From: Variovorax paradoxus
GTDB taxonomy: Bacteria > Pseudomonadota > Gammaproteobacteria > Burkholderiales > Burkholderiaceae_C
DNA: 64,000 bases
Reading direction: 5' to 3'
Assembly (NCBI RefSeq): GCF_029919115.1
Contig: NZ_CP123990.1
Coordinates: forward strand, 2,852,001 to 2,916,000
The notes below the pieces were generated by a model. The model saw nothing but the letters and a program-made list of their open reading frames with translations. It searched no databases and was not told the origin of the DNA. The position numbers were made by a program, and so were the translations under genes. Shown here piece by piece: positions 18,272-25,917 of this stretch (position 1 is its first letter; every line of letters begins with the position of its first letter).

Positions 18272-18923
18272 GAATTTCTTCGACCGGTGGTCGCGGCGCA
18301 AGAAGGAGGCCCGCGAAGAGGTGCCAGCTCCCGCTGTTGCGCAAGAGGCCGAAAAGCCGGCGGATGCGGTTGCCGGAACCGCCGTGCCCGTGCCCGCCGC
18401 GGCCGACGCGGCGGCCGGCCTTCCGGCCGAAAACCCGCCCGAAATCCCCCAGCCCACGCTGGCCGACGCCCAGGCGCTCACGCCCGAGTCCGACTTCCGG
18501 CCCTTCGTCGGCAAAAACGTGGCGCCCGAGGTAAAAAACACCGCCTTCAGGAAGCTCTTTGCCGACCCGCAGTTCAATGTGATGGACGGCATGGACACCT
18601 ATATAGACGACTACTCGGAGTCGACGCCCATTCCGGACAACGTGCTGCGGCAGATGGCCAGCGCCAAGTTCCTGAAACTGTTCGACGACGAGGAGCAAGA
18701 AGAAAAGAACGCGCAGGAAGCTGCCGGAAAATCAGCGGAAACCCCGCAAGACGCTGCGCCCACCAACGTGGCACAGTCAGAGCACCCGGGAGACACCCTC
18801 CCCAGCCAGCAGGTTGCCGATGTGCAGCCCGCAAGCCAGAAGACCGATGACCACAACGCTGATCTGCGACTGCAACCAGACGATGCCGCTCGAGCCGAAG
18901 ACGCTCGGCGCGGCGCTGGCTGA
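18264..18923 (+). CDS. DUF3306 protein of the formate dehydrogenase cluster
   Basis: A 219-residue acidic protein. It opens with FFDRWSRRKKEAREE, has a long Ala/Pro-rich linker (about residues 25-75), then the conserved DUF3306 core FRPFVGKNVAPEVKN, AFRKLFADPQFNVMDGMDTYIDDY and LRQMASAKFLK. It has no cysteines and no signal peptide. It partners DUF3305 (8-base overlap) and its last 77 bases overlap the ferredoxin gene in another frame; the C-terminal tail is probably unconserved overrun. The role is unknown; the FRKLF and MDGMDTY block is likely the interaction surface. Confidence 0.8.
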   Translation: MPENFFDRWSRRKKEAREEVPAPAVAQEAEKPADAVAGTAVPVPAAADAAAGLPAENPPEIPQPTLADAQALTPESDFRPFVGKNVAPEVKNTAFRKLFADPQFNVMDGMDTYIDDYSESTPIPDNVLRQMASAKFLKLFDDEEQEEKNAQEAAGKSAETPQDAAPTNVAQSEHPGDTLPSQQVADVQPASQKTDDHNADLRLQPDDAARAEDARRGAG

Positions 18924-20997
18924 GTCGCTGCCCCTTCACTCCACCCTGTGCCGCCGCGAGGCGCCCGCTTTCCAGCGCGCCATCCGTTCGGGCGACGACG
19001 TGGTGGTTGCCTGCACGCAAGAGCGCAAGCTGTTTACTGAGCTGGCCGCGCAGACCGAAGGCGCGACCTCGCCGATCCGCTTCGTGAACATCCGCGAAAC
19101 CGGCGGCTGGAGCCGCGACGCGAAGAACGCCAGCCCCAAGATTACCGCCTTGCTGGCGCTGGCCCACCTGCCCGAACCCGAGCCGGTTTCCACCGTGAGC
19201 TACGTGAGCCAGGGCCGCCTGCTCGTCGTCGGCCCGCTCGACCAGGCCGAGAAGGCCGCGGCCCTGGTGGCGGATTCGCTGCAGGTCTCCATCTTTTCCA
19301 CCGGCCCGGGCGCCGCCGGCGGCGGACAGGAGCGCCGCTGGCCCGTGATGGCAGGGCGCATCGGCTCGCTCACAGGCTGGCTGGGCAAGTTCTCGCTGCG
19401 CTGGACGCGGGACAACCCCATCGACCTCGACCTGTGCACGCGCTGCAACGCCTGCCTCGGTGCTTGCCCCGACCAGGCGATCGGGCTCGACTACCAGATT
19501 GACATGGCGAAATGCGGCTCGCACCGCGACTGCGAAAAAGCCTGTGCCGTGGCCGGTGCCATCAACTTCAGCCGCGCGCCCGAGGCGCTCGATGCGGATT
19601 TCGACCTGGTGCTCGACCTGGGCGCAAATGCATTGATCGACTGGCATGCGCCGCCGCAAGGATATTTCCACCTGGCGGGCGGCCTCGCGCATGCCGAAGG
19701 CCTCTCGACCCTGCTGCGCCTGCGCGAAATGGTGGGCGAGTTCGAGAAGCCCAAGTTCTTCGACTACAAGCAGAAGCTCTGCGCCCACAGCCGCAATGAG
19801 GTGGTGGGCTGCAACGCGTGCGTCGAAGTGTGCTCGGCGCATGCCATTTCAAGCGACAAGGAACGCCAGCGCATCGTCGTCAATCCGCAGCTTTGCGTGG
19901 GATGCGGCGCCTGCACCACCGTGTGCCCGACCGGCGCCCTGGGCTACACCTATCCGCGCACGCCCGACCAGGGCCGAAAGCTTCGCGCGCTGTTGTCCAC
20001 CTACACCGGGGCCGGCGGCCGCGATGCCGCGGTGCTGCTGCACAACGAAGAGGGTGGGCAGGCACTCGTCGAGCAGCTGGGCCGCGCCGCGCAGCTGGGC
20101 CGCGGCAAGCGCGACGGCTTGGCCGGGGTGCCTGCGCATGTGCTGCCCGTGGCGCTGATGCATGTCGCAAGCACCGGCATCGATCTCTGGCTCAGCGCCG
20201 TAGCCTTCGGTGCCGCACAGGTGGCGGTGCTTTCCACCGGCGAAGAAGCGCCGCAATACATCGATGCGCTGAAAAGGCAGATGGCCGTTGCGCAGGCGCT
20301 GCTCACGGGCCTGGGCTACACCGGAACGCATTTCCACCTCATCGAGGCCGCCACGCCGGCCGCGCTGGACGCGGCCCTGGCCGGCCTGCGCGCCACGCGA
20401 CAGCGCGTGCCGGGGACCGCAGCACGCTTTGCCGTTGGCGGGGAAAAGCGCGGCACGCTGGAGATGACGCTCGACCACCTGATGGCCGAGGCGCCTGTGC
20501 TTTCGGCGCCGTCGAGCGATGCGGCTGCGTCGCTCGCCCCGGCGCTTGAGATTCCGCTGCCCGCCGGTTCTCCCTTTGGCGCGATCACCGTCAACAAGGA
20601 CACCTGCACGCTCTGCCTGGCCTGCGTAAGCGCCTGCCCTGCCAGCGCGCTGCAAGACAACCAGAACGCACCGCAGCTGCGCTTCATCGAAAAGAACTGC
20701 GTGCAGTGCGGCCTGTGCGAAACCACCTGCCCCGAGAACGCGATTGCGCTCGTGCCGCGCCTCTTGGCCGCGCCCGAGCGCAAGCAGCCCGTGGTGCTCA
20801 ACGAGGCCAAGCCCTGGGCCTGCATCCGCTGCAGCAAACCCTTCGGCACGCAGAAAGCCATCGAAGCGATGCTCGGCAAACTGGCGGGCCACGCCATGTT
20901 CCAGGGCGAGGCGCTCGAGCGGCTCAAGATGTGCAGCGACTGCCGGGTCATCGACCTGTACAGCGCGCAGAACGAAATGAAGATCACGCAGCTATGA
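18847..20997 (+). CDS. HdrA/MvhD-like multi-cluster 4Fe-4S protein
   Basis: A 716-residue cytosolic iron-sulfur protein. Residues 1-105 resemble the N-terminal domain of heterodisulfide reductase HdrA. Cys7/Cys9 (ICDC), Cys35 (LCRRE) and Cys56 (ACTQE) fall where HdrA has CHC, MCSDP and ACSPR, followed by a NIRE-x-GGW segment. Ferredoxin motifs follow at about 196 (CTRCNACLGACP), 327 (CNACVEVC), 348 (CVGCGACTTVCP), 585 (CTLCLACVSACP) and 617 (CVQCGLCETTCP); two CxxC pairs lie near the C-terminus. Residues 390-560 resemble an MvhD-like domain without its cysteines. The FAD domain of HdrA is absent. A role in electron relay or cofactor maturation for the formate dehydrogenases is inferred from position. 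Confidence 0.8.
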   Translation: MTTTLICDCNQTMPLEPKTLGAALAESLPLHSTLCRREAPAFQRAIRSGDDVVVACTQERKLFTELAAQTEGATSPIRFVNIRETGGWSRDAKNASPKITALLALAHLPEPEPVSTVSYVSQGRLLVVGPLDQAEKAAALVADSLQVSIFSTGPGAAGGGQERRWPVMAGRIGSLTGWLGKFSLRWTRDNPIDLDLCTRCNACLGACPDQAIGLDYQIDMAKCGSHRDCEKACAVAGAINFSRAPEALDADFDLVLDLGANALIDWHAPPQGYFHLAGGLAHAEGLSTLLRLREMVGEFEKPKFFDYKQKLCAHSRNEVVGCNACVEVCSAHAISSDKERQRIVVNPQLCVGCGACTTVCPTGALGYTYPRTPDQGRKLRALLSTYTGAGGRDAAVLLHNEEGGQALVEQLGRAAQLGRGKRDGLAGVPAHVLPVALMHVASTGIDLWLSAVAFGAAQVAVLSTGEEAPQYIDALKRQMAVAQALLTGLGYTGTHFHLIEAATPAALDAALAGLRATRQRVPGTAARFAVGGEKRGTLEMTLDHLMAEAPVLSAPSSDAAASLAPALEIPLPAGSPFGAITVNKDTCTLCLACVSACPASALQDNQNAPQLRFIEKNCVQCGLCETTCPENAIALVPRLLAAPERKQPVVLNEAKPWACIRCSKPFGTQKAIEAMLGKLAGHAMFQGEALERLKMCSDCRVIDLYSAQNEMKITQL

Positions 20998-21677
20998 GCC
21001 AGTTTCCCCCCCATGAGCGAAGTGCCGGGCCGCCCCAAACGAGCTCGCACCGCAGTGCGAAGCACGAAGGTTCTCCAATTTCCTCCGCGCTTGACGAGGA
21101 GATTGCGCGTGCCGAGGTCTATGGCCTGCTTGCGCGGCTCTGGTATGCGGCGCCCGATGCCGAACTGCTCGGCGCCTTCAGCGTCGCGCCCACCGAGGCG
21201 CCGGCCGCCGGCGCTTTTCTCGAGGAGCCCTGGCGCCAGTTGGTCGGCACGGCGCGCGGCACCGATGCCGCCGCGGTGCATGCCGAATACGACGCGCTCT
21301 TCGGCGGCATGGGCAAGCCCGAGGTCTACCTGTTCGGCTCGCACTACCTGAGCGGCTTTCTCAACGACAAGCCGCTGGCGCAACTGCGCACCGACCTGGC
21401 GCGGCTTGGGCTTGCGCGGGACGAGGCCGTGTCCGAAAGCGAAGACCACGTCGCGTGCCTGTTCGAAGTGATGCGCTACCTGATTGCGGGCGACGACGCG
21501 GCGGTGTCCAACCTGGCGCAGCAGCAGGCATTTTTTGCGGCGCACCTGCAGTCATGGCTGCCAACCCTGTGCGACGTGGTCGCGCAGCATCCCAAGGCGC
21601 ATTTCTATGCTTCGCTCGCCAGCTTTACCCGCGCCTTTGCCGAAGTCGAAGTGCAGGGTTTCGACATGCTCGACTGA
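20994..21677 (+). CDS. TorD/DmsD-family molybdoenzyme chaperone
   Basis: A 227-residue all-helical chaperone that binds the Tat signal or apo-form of molybdoenzymes before export. The family motif EYDALFGGMGKPEVYLFGSHYL is present in the middle, and the helix DHVACLFEVMRYLI follows. The start ATG overlaps the ferredoxin stop by four bases. The first 30 residues are low in similarity and are encoded by a repeat element (21005-21078), so the true fold starts near SALDEEIARAEVYGLL. The likely client is the periplasmic FdhA encoded just downstream. Confidence 0.9.
   Translation: MSQFPPHERSAGPPQTSSHRSAKHEGSPISSALDEEIARAEVYGLLARLWYAAPDAELLGAFSVAPTEAPAAGAFLEEPWRQLVGTARGTDAAAVHAEYDALFGGMGKPEVYLFGSHYLSGFLNDKPLAQLRTDLARLGLARDEAVSESEDHVACLFEVMRYLIAGDDAAVSNLAQQQAFFAAHLQSWLPTLCDVVAQHPKAHFYASLASFTRAFAEVEVQGFDMLD
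21005..21078. repeat. Dispersed repeat inside the torD-like coding sequence
   Basis: A run of C residues followed by gccgggccgccccaa, ctcgcaccgcagtgcgaagc and acgaagg forms a small GC-rich palindromic block (gcaccgcagtgc is itself symmetric). In style it belongs to the dispersed Comamonadaceae-type elements also seen at 7740 and 57352. It is read in frame and gives the Ser/Pro-rich N-terminus of the chaperone. A second ATG at 21013 lies inside it but in another frame. Confidence 0.5.
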
Positions 21678-21702
21678 GCTCCTGCGCTCCGTAGAAATAC
21701 GA

Positions 21703-21760
21703 TTGTTAGAAATTAGGGTCTAGACTAGTATCCAGATGTACAACCATCAGTTCACATCTG
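21703..21760 (+). promoter_or_regulatory. Promoter and leader hairpin for the periplasmic formate dehydrogenase operon
   Basis: In an A/T-rich 112-base gap, TTGTTA (21703-21708) and TAGTAT (21726-21731) are separated by exactly 17 bases, a fair sigma-70-type match (4 of 6 at each box). Immediately after comes a perfect 7-base inverted repeat CAGATGT (21733-21739) / ACATCTG (21754-21760), which would be at the very 5' end of the transcript or act as an operator. The next gene has a good GGAG at 21781-21784. Confidence 0.55.
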
Positions 21761-21789
21761 ATTTGCCCACAGCCACTCCTGGAGATCAC

Positions 21790-22020
21790 ATGCAGGACAG
21801 CCAAGCAGCCGGCATCAAGCCGGCCTCGCGTCGAGGTTTCTTTTTTGGCGCTGCCACGGCAGGCGCCGCGGCCGCCGCAGTCGCGGTGCTCCCCAAGGTG
21901 GCCGAGGCCCCCGCAGCCGTCGAAGCTGCCGCTCCCGAGCTGAAGCCCGCGCCTGAAAAAGGCGGCGGCTATTCGCTCAGCGAACACGTCAAGCACTACT
22001 ACAAGACCGCTTCGGCCTGA
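21790..22020 (+). CDS. Formate dehydrogenase region Tat-signal small protein
   Basis: A 76-residue protein with an N-terminal twin-arginine motif (SRRGFFFG) and a hydrophobic Ala-rich stretch, then a short hydrophilic tail ending YSLSEHVKHYYKTA. This matches the family named formate dehydrogenase region Tat target, found directly upstream of periplasmic formate dehydrogenase genes. It may be a small accessory subunit or help to load the Tat system. ATG 21790 is chosen because of the well-placed GGAG; a longer frame from 21736 lacks one. It lies 14 bases before fdhA. Confidence 0.85.
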   Translation: MQDSQAAGIKPASRRGFFFGAATAGAAAAAVAVLPKVAEAPAAVEAAAPELKPAPEKGGGYSLSEHVKHYYKTASA

Positions 22021-22034
22021 AGCGGATACCCACG

Positions 22035-25022
22035 ATGTTGCTGACCAAGAAAACGACCGCCGCGACCAGCACGTCGCGGCAAGGGGAACGCGAGTCTTCT
22101 GCGTTCATTCACAGCCTGCGGCGCGGCCTTTCGGGCGCACTGCCCACGATGGACCGGCGCGCCTTCTTGCGCCGTTCCGGGCTTGGCGTAGGCGTCGGGC
22201 TGGCCGCAGGCCAGCTCACGCTCATGCGCAAGGCCGAGGCGGCAGGCGATGCCCGGCCCACCGCGGTGGGCGCCGGCAAGGTTGAAATCAAGCGCACCGT
22301 GTGCTCCCACTGCTCGGTAGGCTGCGCCTCCGACGCCGTGGTGGAAAACGGCGTATGGGTGCGCCAGGAACCGGTGTTCGATTCGCCGATCAACCTGGGC
22401 GCGCACTGCGCCAAGGGTGCTGCGCTGCGTGAGCACGGCCATGGCGAGTACCGCCTGCGCTATCCGATGAAGCTGGTCAACGGCAAGTACGAGCGCATCA
22501 GCTGGGACACCGCACTCACCGAGATCACCGCCAGGCTGAAAGACCTGCGCCAGGCCAGCGGCCCCGATTCGGTCTACTGGATCGGTTCGTCCAAGCACAG
22601 CAACGAACAGTCTTACCTGCTGCGCAAGTTCGTGAGCTTCTGGGGCAGCAACAACTGCGACCACCAGGCGCGCATCTGCCATTCGACCACCGTTGCCGGC
22701 GTTGCGAACACATGGGGCTACGGCGCCATGACCAATTCGTACAACGACATGCGCGGCGCCAAGGTGGCCATGTACATCGGCTCCAACGCGGCCGAGGCCC
22801 ACCCGGTCAGCATGCTGCACATGCTCCACGCCAAGGAGCACGGCTGCAAGATGATCGTGGTCGACCCCCGCTTCACGCGCACGGCGGCCAAGGCCGACGA
22901 GTACGTGCGCATCCGCTCGGGCTCGGACATCGCCTTTCTCTTCGGCATCCTGCACCACATCTTCAAGAACGGCTGGGAAGACAAGAAGTACATCAACGAC
23001 CGCGTCTTCGGCATGGAAAAAGTGCGCGAGGAAGTGCTGGCCAAGTGGACGCCGGACAAGGTCGAGGAAGCCTGCGGCGTGAAAGAGGCGCAGGTGCTCA
23101 AGGTTGCCACCTGGCTGAATGAAAACCGCCCCGGCACCGTGGTGTGGTGCATGGGCCAGACGCAGCACACCATCGGCAATGCGATCGTGCGCGCGTCGTG
23201 CATCCTGCAGCTGGCGCTCGGCAACGTGGGCAAGTCGGGCGGCGGCACCAACATCTTCCGCGGCCACGACAACGTGCAGGGCGCCACCGACGTGGGCCCC
23301 AACCCCGATTCGCTGCCCGGCTACTACGGCATCGTCGAAGGCTCGTGGAGGCACTTTGCCGCCACCTGGGGCGTCGACTACGACTGGATCAAGGGCCGCT
23401 TCGCATCGCCCGCAATGATGACCAAGCCCGGCATCACTGTGTCGCGCTGGATCGACGGCGTGCTCGAGAAGAACGAGTTGATCGACCAGGACTCGAACCT
23501 GCGCGGCGTGTTCTATTGGGGCCACGCGCCCAACTCGCAGACCCGCGGTCTCGAGATGAAGCGCGCCATGGACAAGCTCGACCTGCTGGTGGTGGTCGAC
23601 CCGTACCCGTCGGCAACGGCGGCCATGGCCGCCATGCCCGGCCGGCCGGAAGACCTGAACCCCAACCGCGCCGTCTACCTGCTGCCCGCATGCACGCAGT
23701 TCGAGACCAGCGGTTCCGTCACGGCGTCGAACCGCTCGATCCAGTGGCGCGAGAAGGTGATCGAGCCGCTGTGGGAGAGCCGCAGCGACCACATGATCAT
23801 GCAGCAGTTCGCCGACCGCCTGGGCTTTGGCAAGGAACTGAGCAAGAACTACAAGATGCAGAAGGTCAAGGGCATGGACGAGCCCCTGCCCGACGACATC
23901 CTGCGCGAAATCAACAAGACCTGCTGGGCTGTCGGCTACACCGGGCAGAGCCCCGAGCGCCTGCAGGCGCACATGCGCAACATGGGCGCGTTCGACGTGC
24001 GCACGCTCAAGGTGAAGGCCGGCGTGAAGGACAAGGTCAACGGCTACGACCTCACGGGCGACTACTTCGGCCTGCCGTGGCCCTGCTACGGCACGCCTGA
24101 ACTCAAGCACCCGGGTTCGCCCAACCTCTACGACACGTCCAAGCACGTGATGGAAGGCGGCGGCAACTTCCGTGCAAACTTTGGTGTGGAGCGCGACGGC
24201 AAGAACCTGCTGGCCGAAGACGGCTCCCATTCGGTGGGCGCCGACATCACCACCGGCTACCCCGAGCTCGACCACGTGCTGCTCAAGAAGCTGGGCTGGT
24301 GGGACGAGCTCACCGAGGCCGAGAAGCCGAAGGCCGAAGGCAAGAACTGGAAGACCGACAGCTCGGGCGGCATGATCCGCGTGTTCATGAAGAACCACGG
24401 CTGCCATCCGTTCGGCAACGCCAAGGCGCGTGCAGTGGTCTGGAACTTTCCGGATGCGATTCCGCAGCACCGCGAACCGCTGTACGGCAACCGGCCCGAC
24501 CTCATGGCCAAGTACCCGACGCACGACGACAAGATGGCCTTCTGGCGCCTGCCCACGCTCTACAAGACCGTGCAGCAGAAGAACATCGCGGACAAGGTGC
24601 ACGAGAAATTCCCGTACATCATGACCTCCGGCCGCCTGGTCGAGTACGAGGGCGGCGGCGAGGAAACCCGTTCGAACCCCTGGCTTGCCGAACTGCAGCA
24701 GGAGATGTTCATCGAGATCAACCCGAAGGTCGCGGCAGAAAAGGGCATTCGCAACGGCGAGCGCGCCTGGGTGCACACGCCCACCGGCGCAAAGCTCAAT
24801 GTGCAGGCCCTGGTCACCGAGCGCGTGGGGCCCGACACGGTCTTCATGCCGTTCCACTTCTCGGGCCGCTGGCAGGGCGCCGACATGCTCGGCTATTACC
24901 CGGCCGGCGCTGCGCCGGTGGTACGCGGCGAAGCCATCAACACCGGCACGACTTACGGTTACGACAGCGTGACCATGATGCAAGAGACCAAGACCACGGT
25001 CTGCAATGTGGAAAAGGCATAA
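22035..25022 (+). CDS. fdhA: Periplasmic formate dehydrogenase, molybdopterin catalytic subunit
   Basis: A 995-residue bis-MGD enzyme exported by Tat: twin-arginine motif DRRAFLRRSG at residues 40-49 after an unusually long 39-residue n-region. The 4Fe-4S site is Cys90, Cys93, Cys97 and a Cys near 124 (GAHCAKGA). The active-site residue is Cys215 in ARICHSTT, encoded by TGC, so selenocysteine is not used; the conserved His follows directly. The C-terminal MGD-binding domain is complete (MFIEINPK... MPFHFSGRWQG). It oxidises formate on the periplasmic side and passes electrons through FdhB and the cytochrome b subunit to the quinone pool. TorD and FdhD are encoded in the same cluster. Confidence 0.95.
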   Translation: MLLTKKTTAATSTSRQGERESSAFIHSLRRGLSGALPTMDRRAFLRRSGLGVGVGLAAGQLTLMRKAEAAGDARPTAVGAGKVEIKRTVCSHCSVGCASDAVVENGVWVRQEPVFDSPINLGAHCAKGAALREHGHGEYRLRYPMKLVNGKYERISWDTALTEITARLKDLRQASGPDSVYWIGSSKHSNEQSYLLRKFVSFWGSNNCDHQARICHSTTVAGVANTWGYGAMTNSYNDMRGAKVAMYIGSNAAEAHPVSMLHMLHAKEHGCKMIVVDPRFTRTAAKADEYVRIRSGSDIAFLFGILHHIFKNGWEDKKYINDRVFGMEKVREEVLAKWTPDKVEEACGVKEAQVLKVATWLNENRPGTVVWCMGQTQHTIGNAIVRASCILQLALGNVGKSGGGTNIFRGHDNVQGATDVGPNPDSLPGYYGIVEGSWRHFAATWGVDYDWIKGRFASPAMMTKPGITVSRWIDGVLEKNELIDQDSNLRGVFYWGHAPNSQTRGLEMKRAMDKLDLLVVVDPYPSATAAMAAMPGRPEDLNPNRAVYLLPACTQFETSGSVTASNRSIQWREKVIEPLWESRSDHMIMQQFADRLGFGKELSKNYKMQKVKGMDEPLPDDILREINKTCWAVGYTGQSPERLQAHMRNMGAFDVRTLKVKAGVKDKVNGYDLTGDYFGLPWPCYGTPELKHPGSPNLYDTSKHVMEGGGNFRANFGVERDGKNLLAEDGSHSVGADITTGYPELDHVLLKKLGWWDELTEAEKPKAEGKNWKTDSSGGMIRVFMKNHGCHPFGNAKARAVVWNFPDAIPQHREPLYGNRPDLMAKYPTHDDKMAFWRLPTLYKTVQQKNIADKVHEKFPYIMTSGRLVEYEGGGEETRSNPWLAELQQEMFIEINPKVAAEKGIRNGERAWVHTPTGAKLNVQALVTERVGPDTVFMPFHFSGRWQGADMLGYYPAGAAPVVRGEAINTGTTYGYDSVTMMQETKTTVCNVEKA

Positions 25023-25031
25023 GGAAGCACC

Positions 25032-25655
25032 ATGGCGCGAATGAAATTTGTGTGTGACTCGGAACGCTGCATCGAATGCAACGGCTGCGTCACTGCCTGC
25101 AAGAACGAAAACGAAGTGCCGTGGGGCGTGAACCGCCGCCGCGTGGTCACGCTGAACGACGGGGTGCCGGGCGAAAAGTCGATCTCGGTGGCCTGCATGC
25201 ATTGCTCCGACGCACCCTGCATGGCCGTGTGCCCGGTGCAATGCTTCTACCGCACCGAAGAAGGCGTGGTGCTGCACGACAAGGACGTGTGCATCGGCTG
25301 CGGTTATTGCTCGTACGCCTGCCCGTTCGGCGCACCGCAGTTCCCCTCCCAAGGCACCTTCGGCGTGCGCGGCAAGATGGACAAGTGCACCTTCTGCGCC
25401 GGCGGCCCCGAGGCCAATGGCTCCGAAGCCGAATTTGAAAAGTACGGCCGCAACCGCCTGGCCGAAGGCAAGCTTCCGGCCTGCGCCGAGATGTGCTCGA
25501 CCAAGGCTCTGTTGGCCGGCGACGGCGACGTGGTGGCCGACATCTTCCGCACCCGAGTCGTCCAGCGCGGCAAGGGCGCCGAAGTGTGGGGCTGGGGCAC
25601 CGCCTACGGCTCCCAGCAGGCCGGCACGCCGCCGGTGAACGGGGTGCAGAAGTGA
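25032..25655 (+). CDS. fdhB: Formate dehydrogenase iron-sulfur (beta) subunit
   Basis: A 207-residue ferredoxin-type subunit with four 4Fe-4S sets: CIECNGCVTAC, CMHCSDAPCMAVCP, CIGCGYCSYACPFG, and a fourth split between CTFC and CAEMC. It links FdhA to the membrane cytochrome. There is no C-terminal membrane helix of the E. coli FdnH kind, so it should be held by FdhA and the cytochrome subunit, and exported with FdhA. It starts ten bases after fdhA and its stop overlaps the next start (GTGA). Confidence 0.94.
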   Translation: MARMKFVCDSERCIECNGCVTACKNENEVPWGVNRRRVVTLNDGVPGEKSISVACMHCSDAPCMAVCPVQCFYRTEEGVVLHDKDVCIGCGYCSYACPFGAPQFPSQGTFGVRGKMDKCTFCAGGPEANGSEAEFEKYGRNRLAEGKLPACAEMCSTKALLAGDGDVVADIFRTRVVQRGKGAEVWGWGTAYGSQQAGTPPVNGVQK

Positions 25656-25906
25656 AGCGGCAGGGCCTCGCCATCCTGGGCGTTGCGCTGGCCGCAACCT
25701 GCCTGGCGGCCTGCGGCGAAAAGCCGCAGACCAATGCGCAGGGCGTGAAGCATGACGCCGTTCCCTGGAGCGGCACCGGCACCAAGGAGAACGCCGGCAC
25801 GGTGTTCACCGCGCCCGACTGGAAGGTCGGCGACAAGACCGCCTGGCAGCAGCAGCTCAAGACCCGCGCGCAAAACGGGCAGAACGAATACAACAAAGAG
25901 AACTGA
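25652..25906 (+). CDS. Small lipoprotein of the formate dehydrogenase operon
   Basis: An 84-residue predicted lipoprotein: KRQGLAILGVALAATCLAAC carries a clear lipobox (LAAC), followed by a polar mature part with APDWKVGDKTAWQQQLKTR and ending NEYNKEN. Start is GTG 25652, overlapping the fdhB stop. It has no cysteine other than the lipobox pair and no known domain. Its place between the beta and gamma subunit genes suggests a structural or assembly role for the periplasmic complex; function is unknown. Confidence 0.75.
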   Translation: MKRQGLAILGVALAATCLAACGEKPQTNAQGVKHDAVPWSGTGTKENAGTVFTAPDWKVGDKTAWQQQLKTRAQNGQNEYNKEN

Positions 25907-25917
25907 ACGGAGAGCCC

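Noticed and set aside
22677..22679. Possible selenocysteine at the formate dehydrogenase active site
   Set aside because: The codon is TGC (Cys) in fdhA, and the equivalent codon in fdsA is also TGC; no in-frame TGA is present.
21999..25697. A 1232-codon open frame opposite fdhA and fdhB
   Set aside because: Long antisense frames are common over GC-rich genes. The translation is His/Ala/Val-rich with no domain, while the plus-strand genes show full catalytic motifs.
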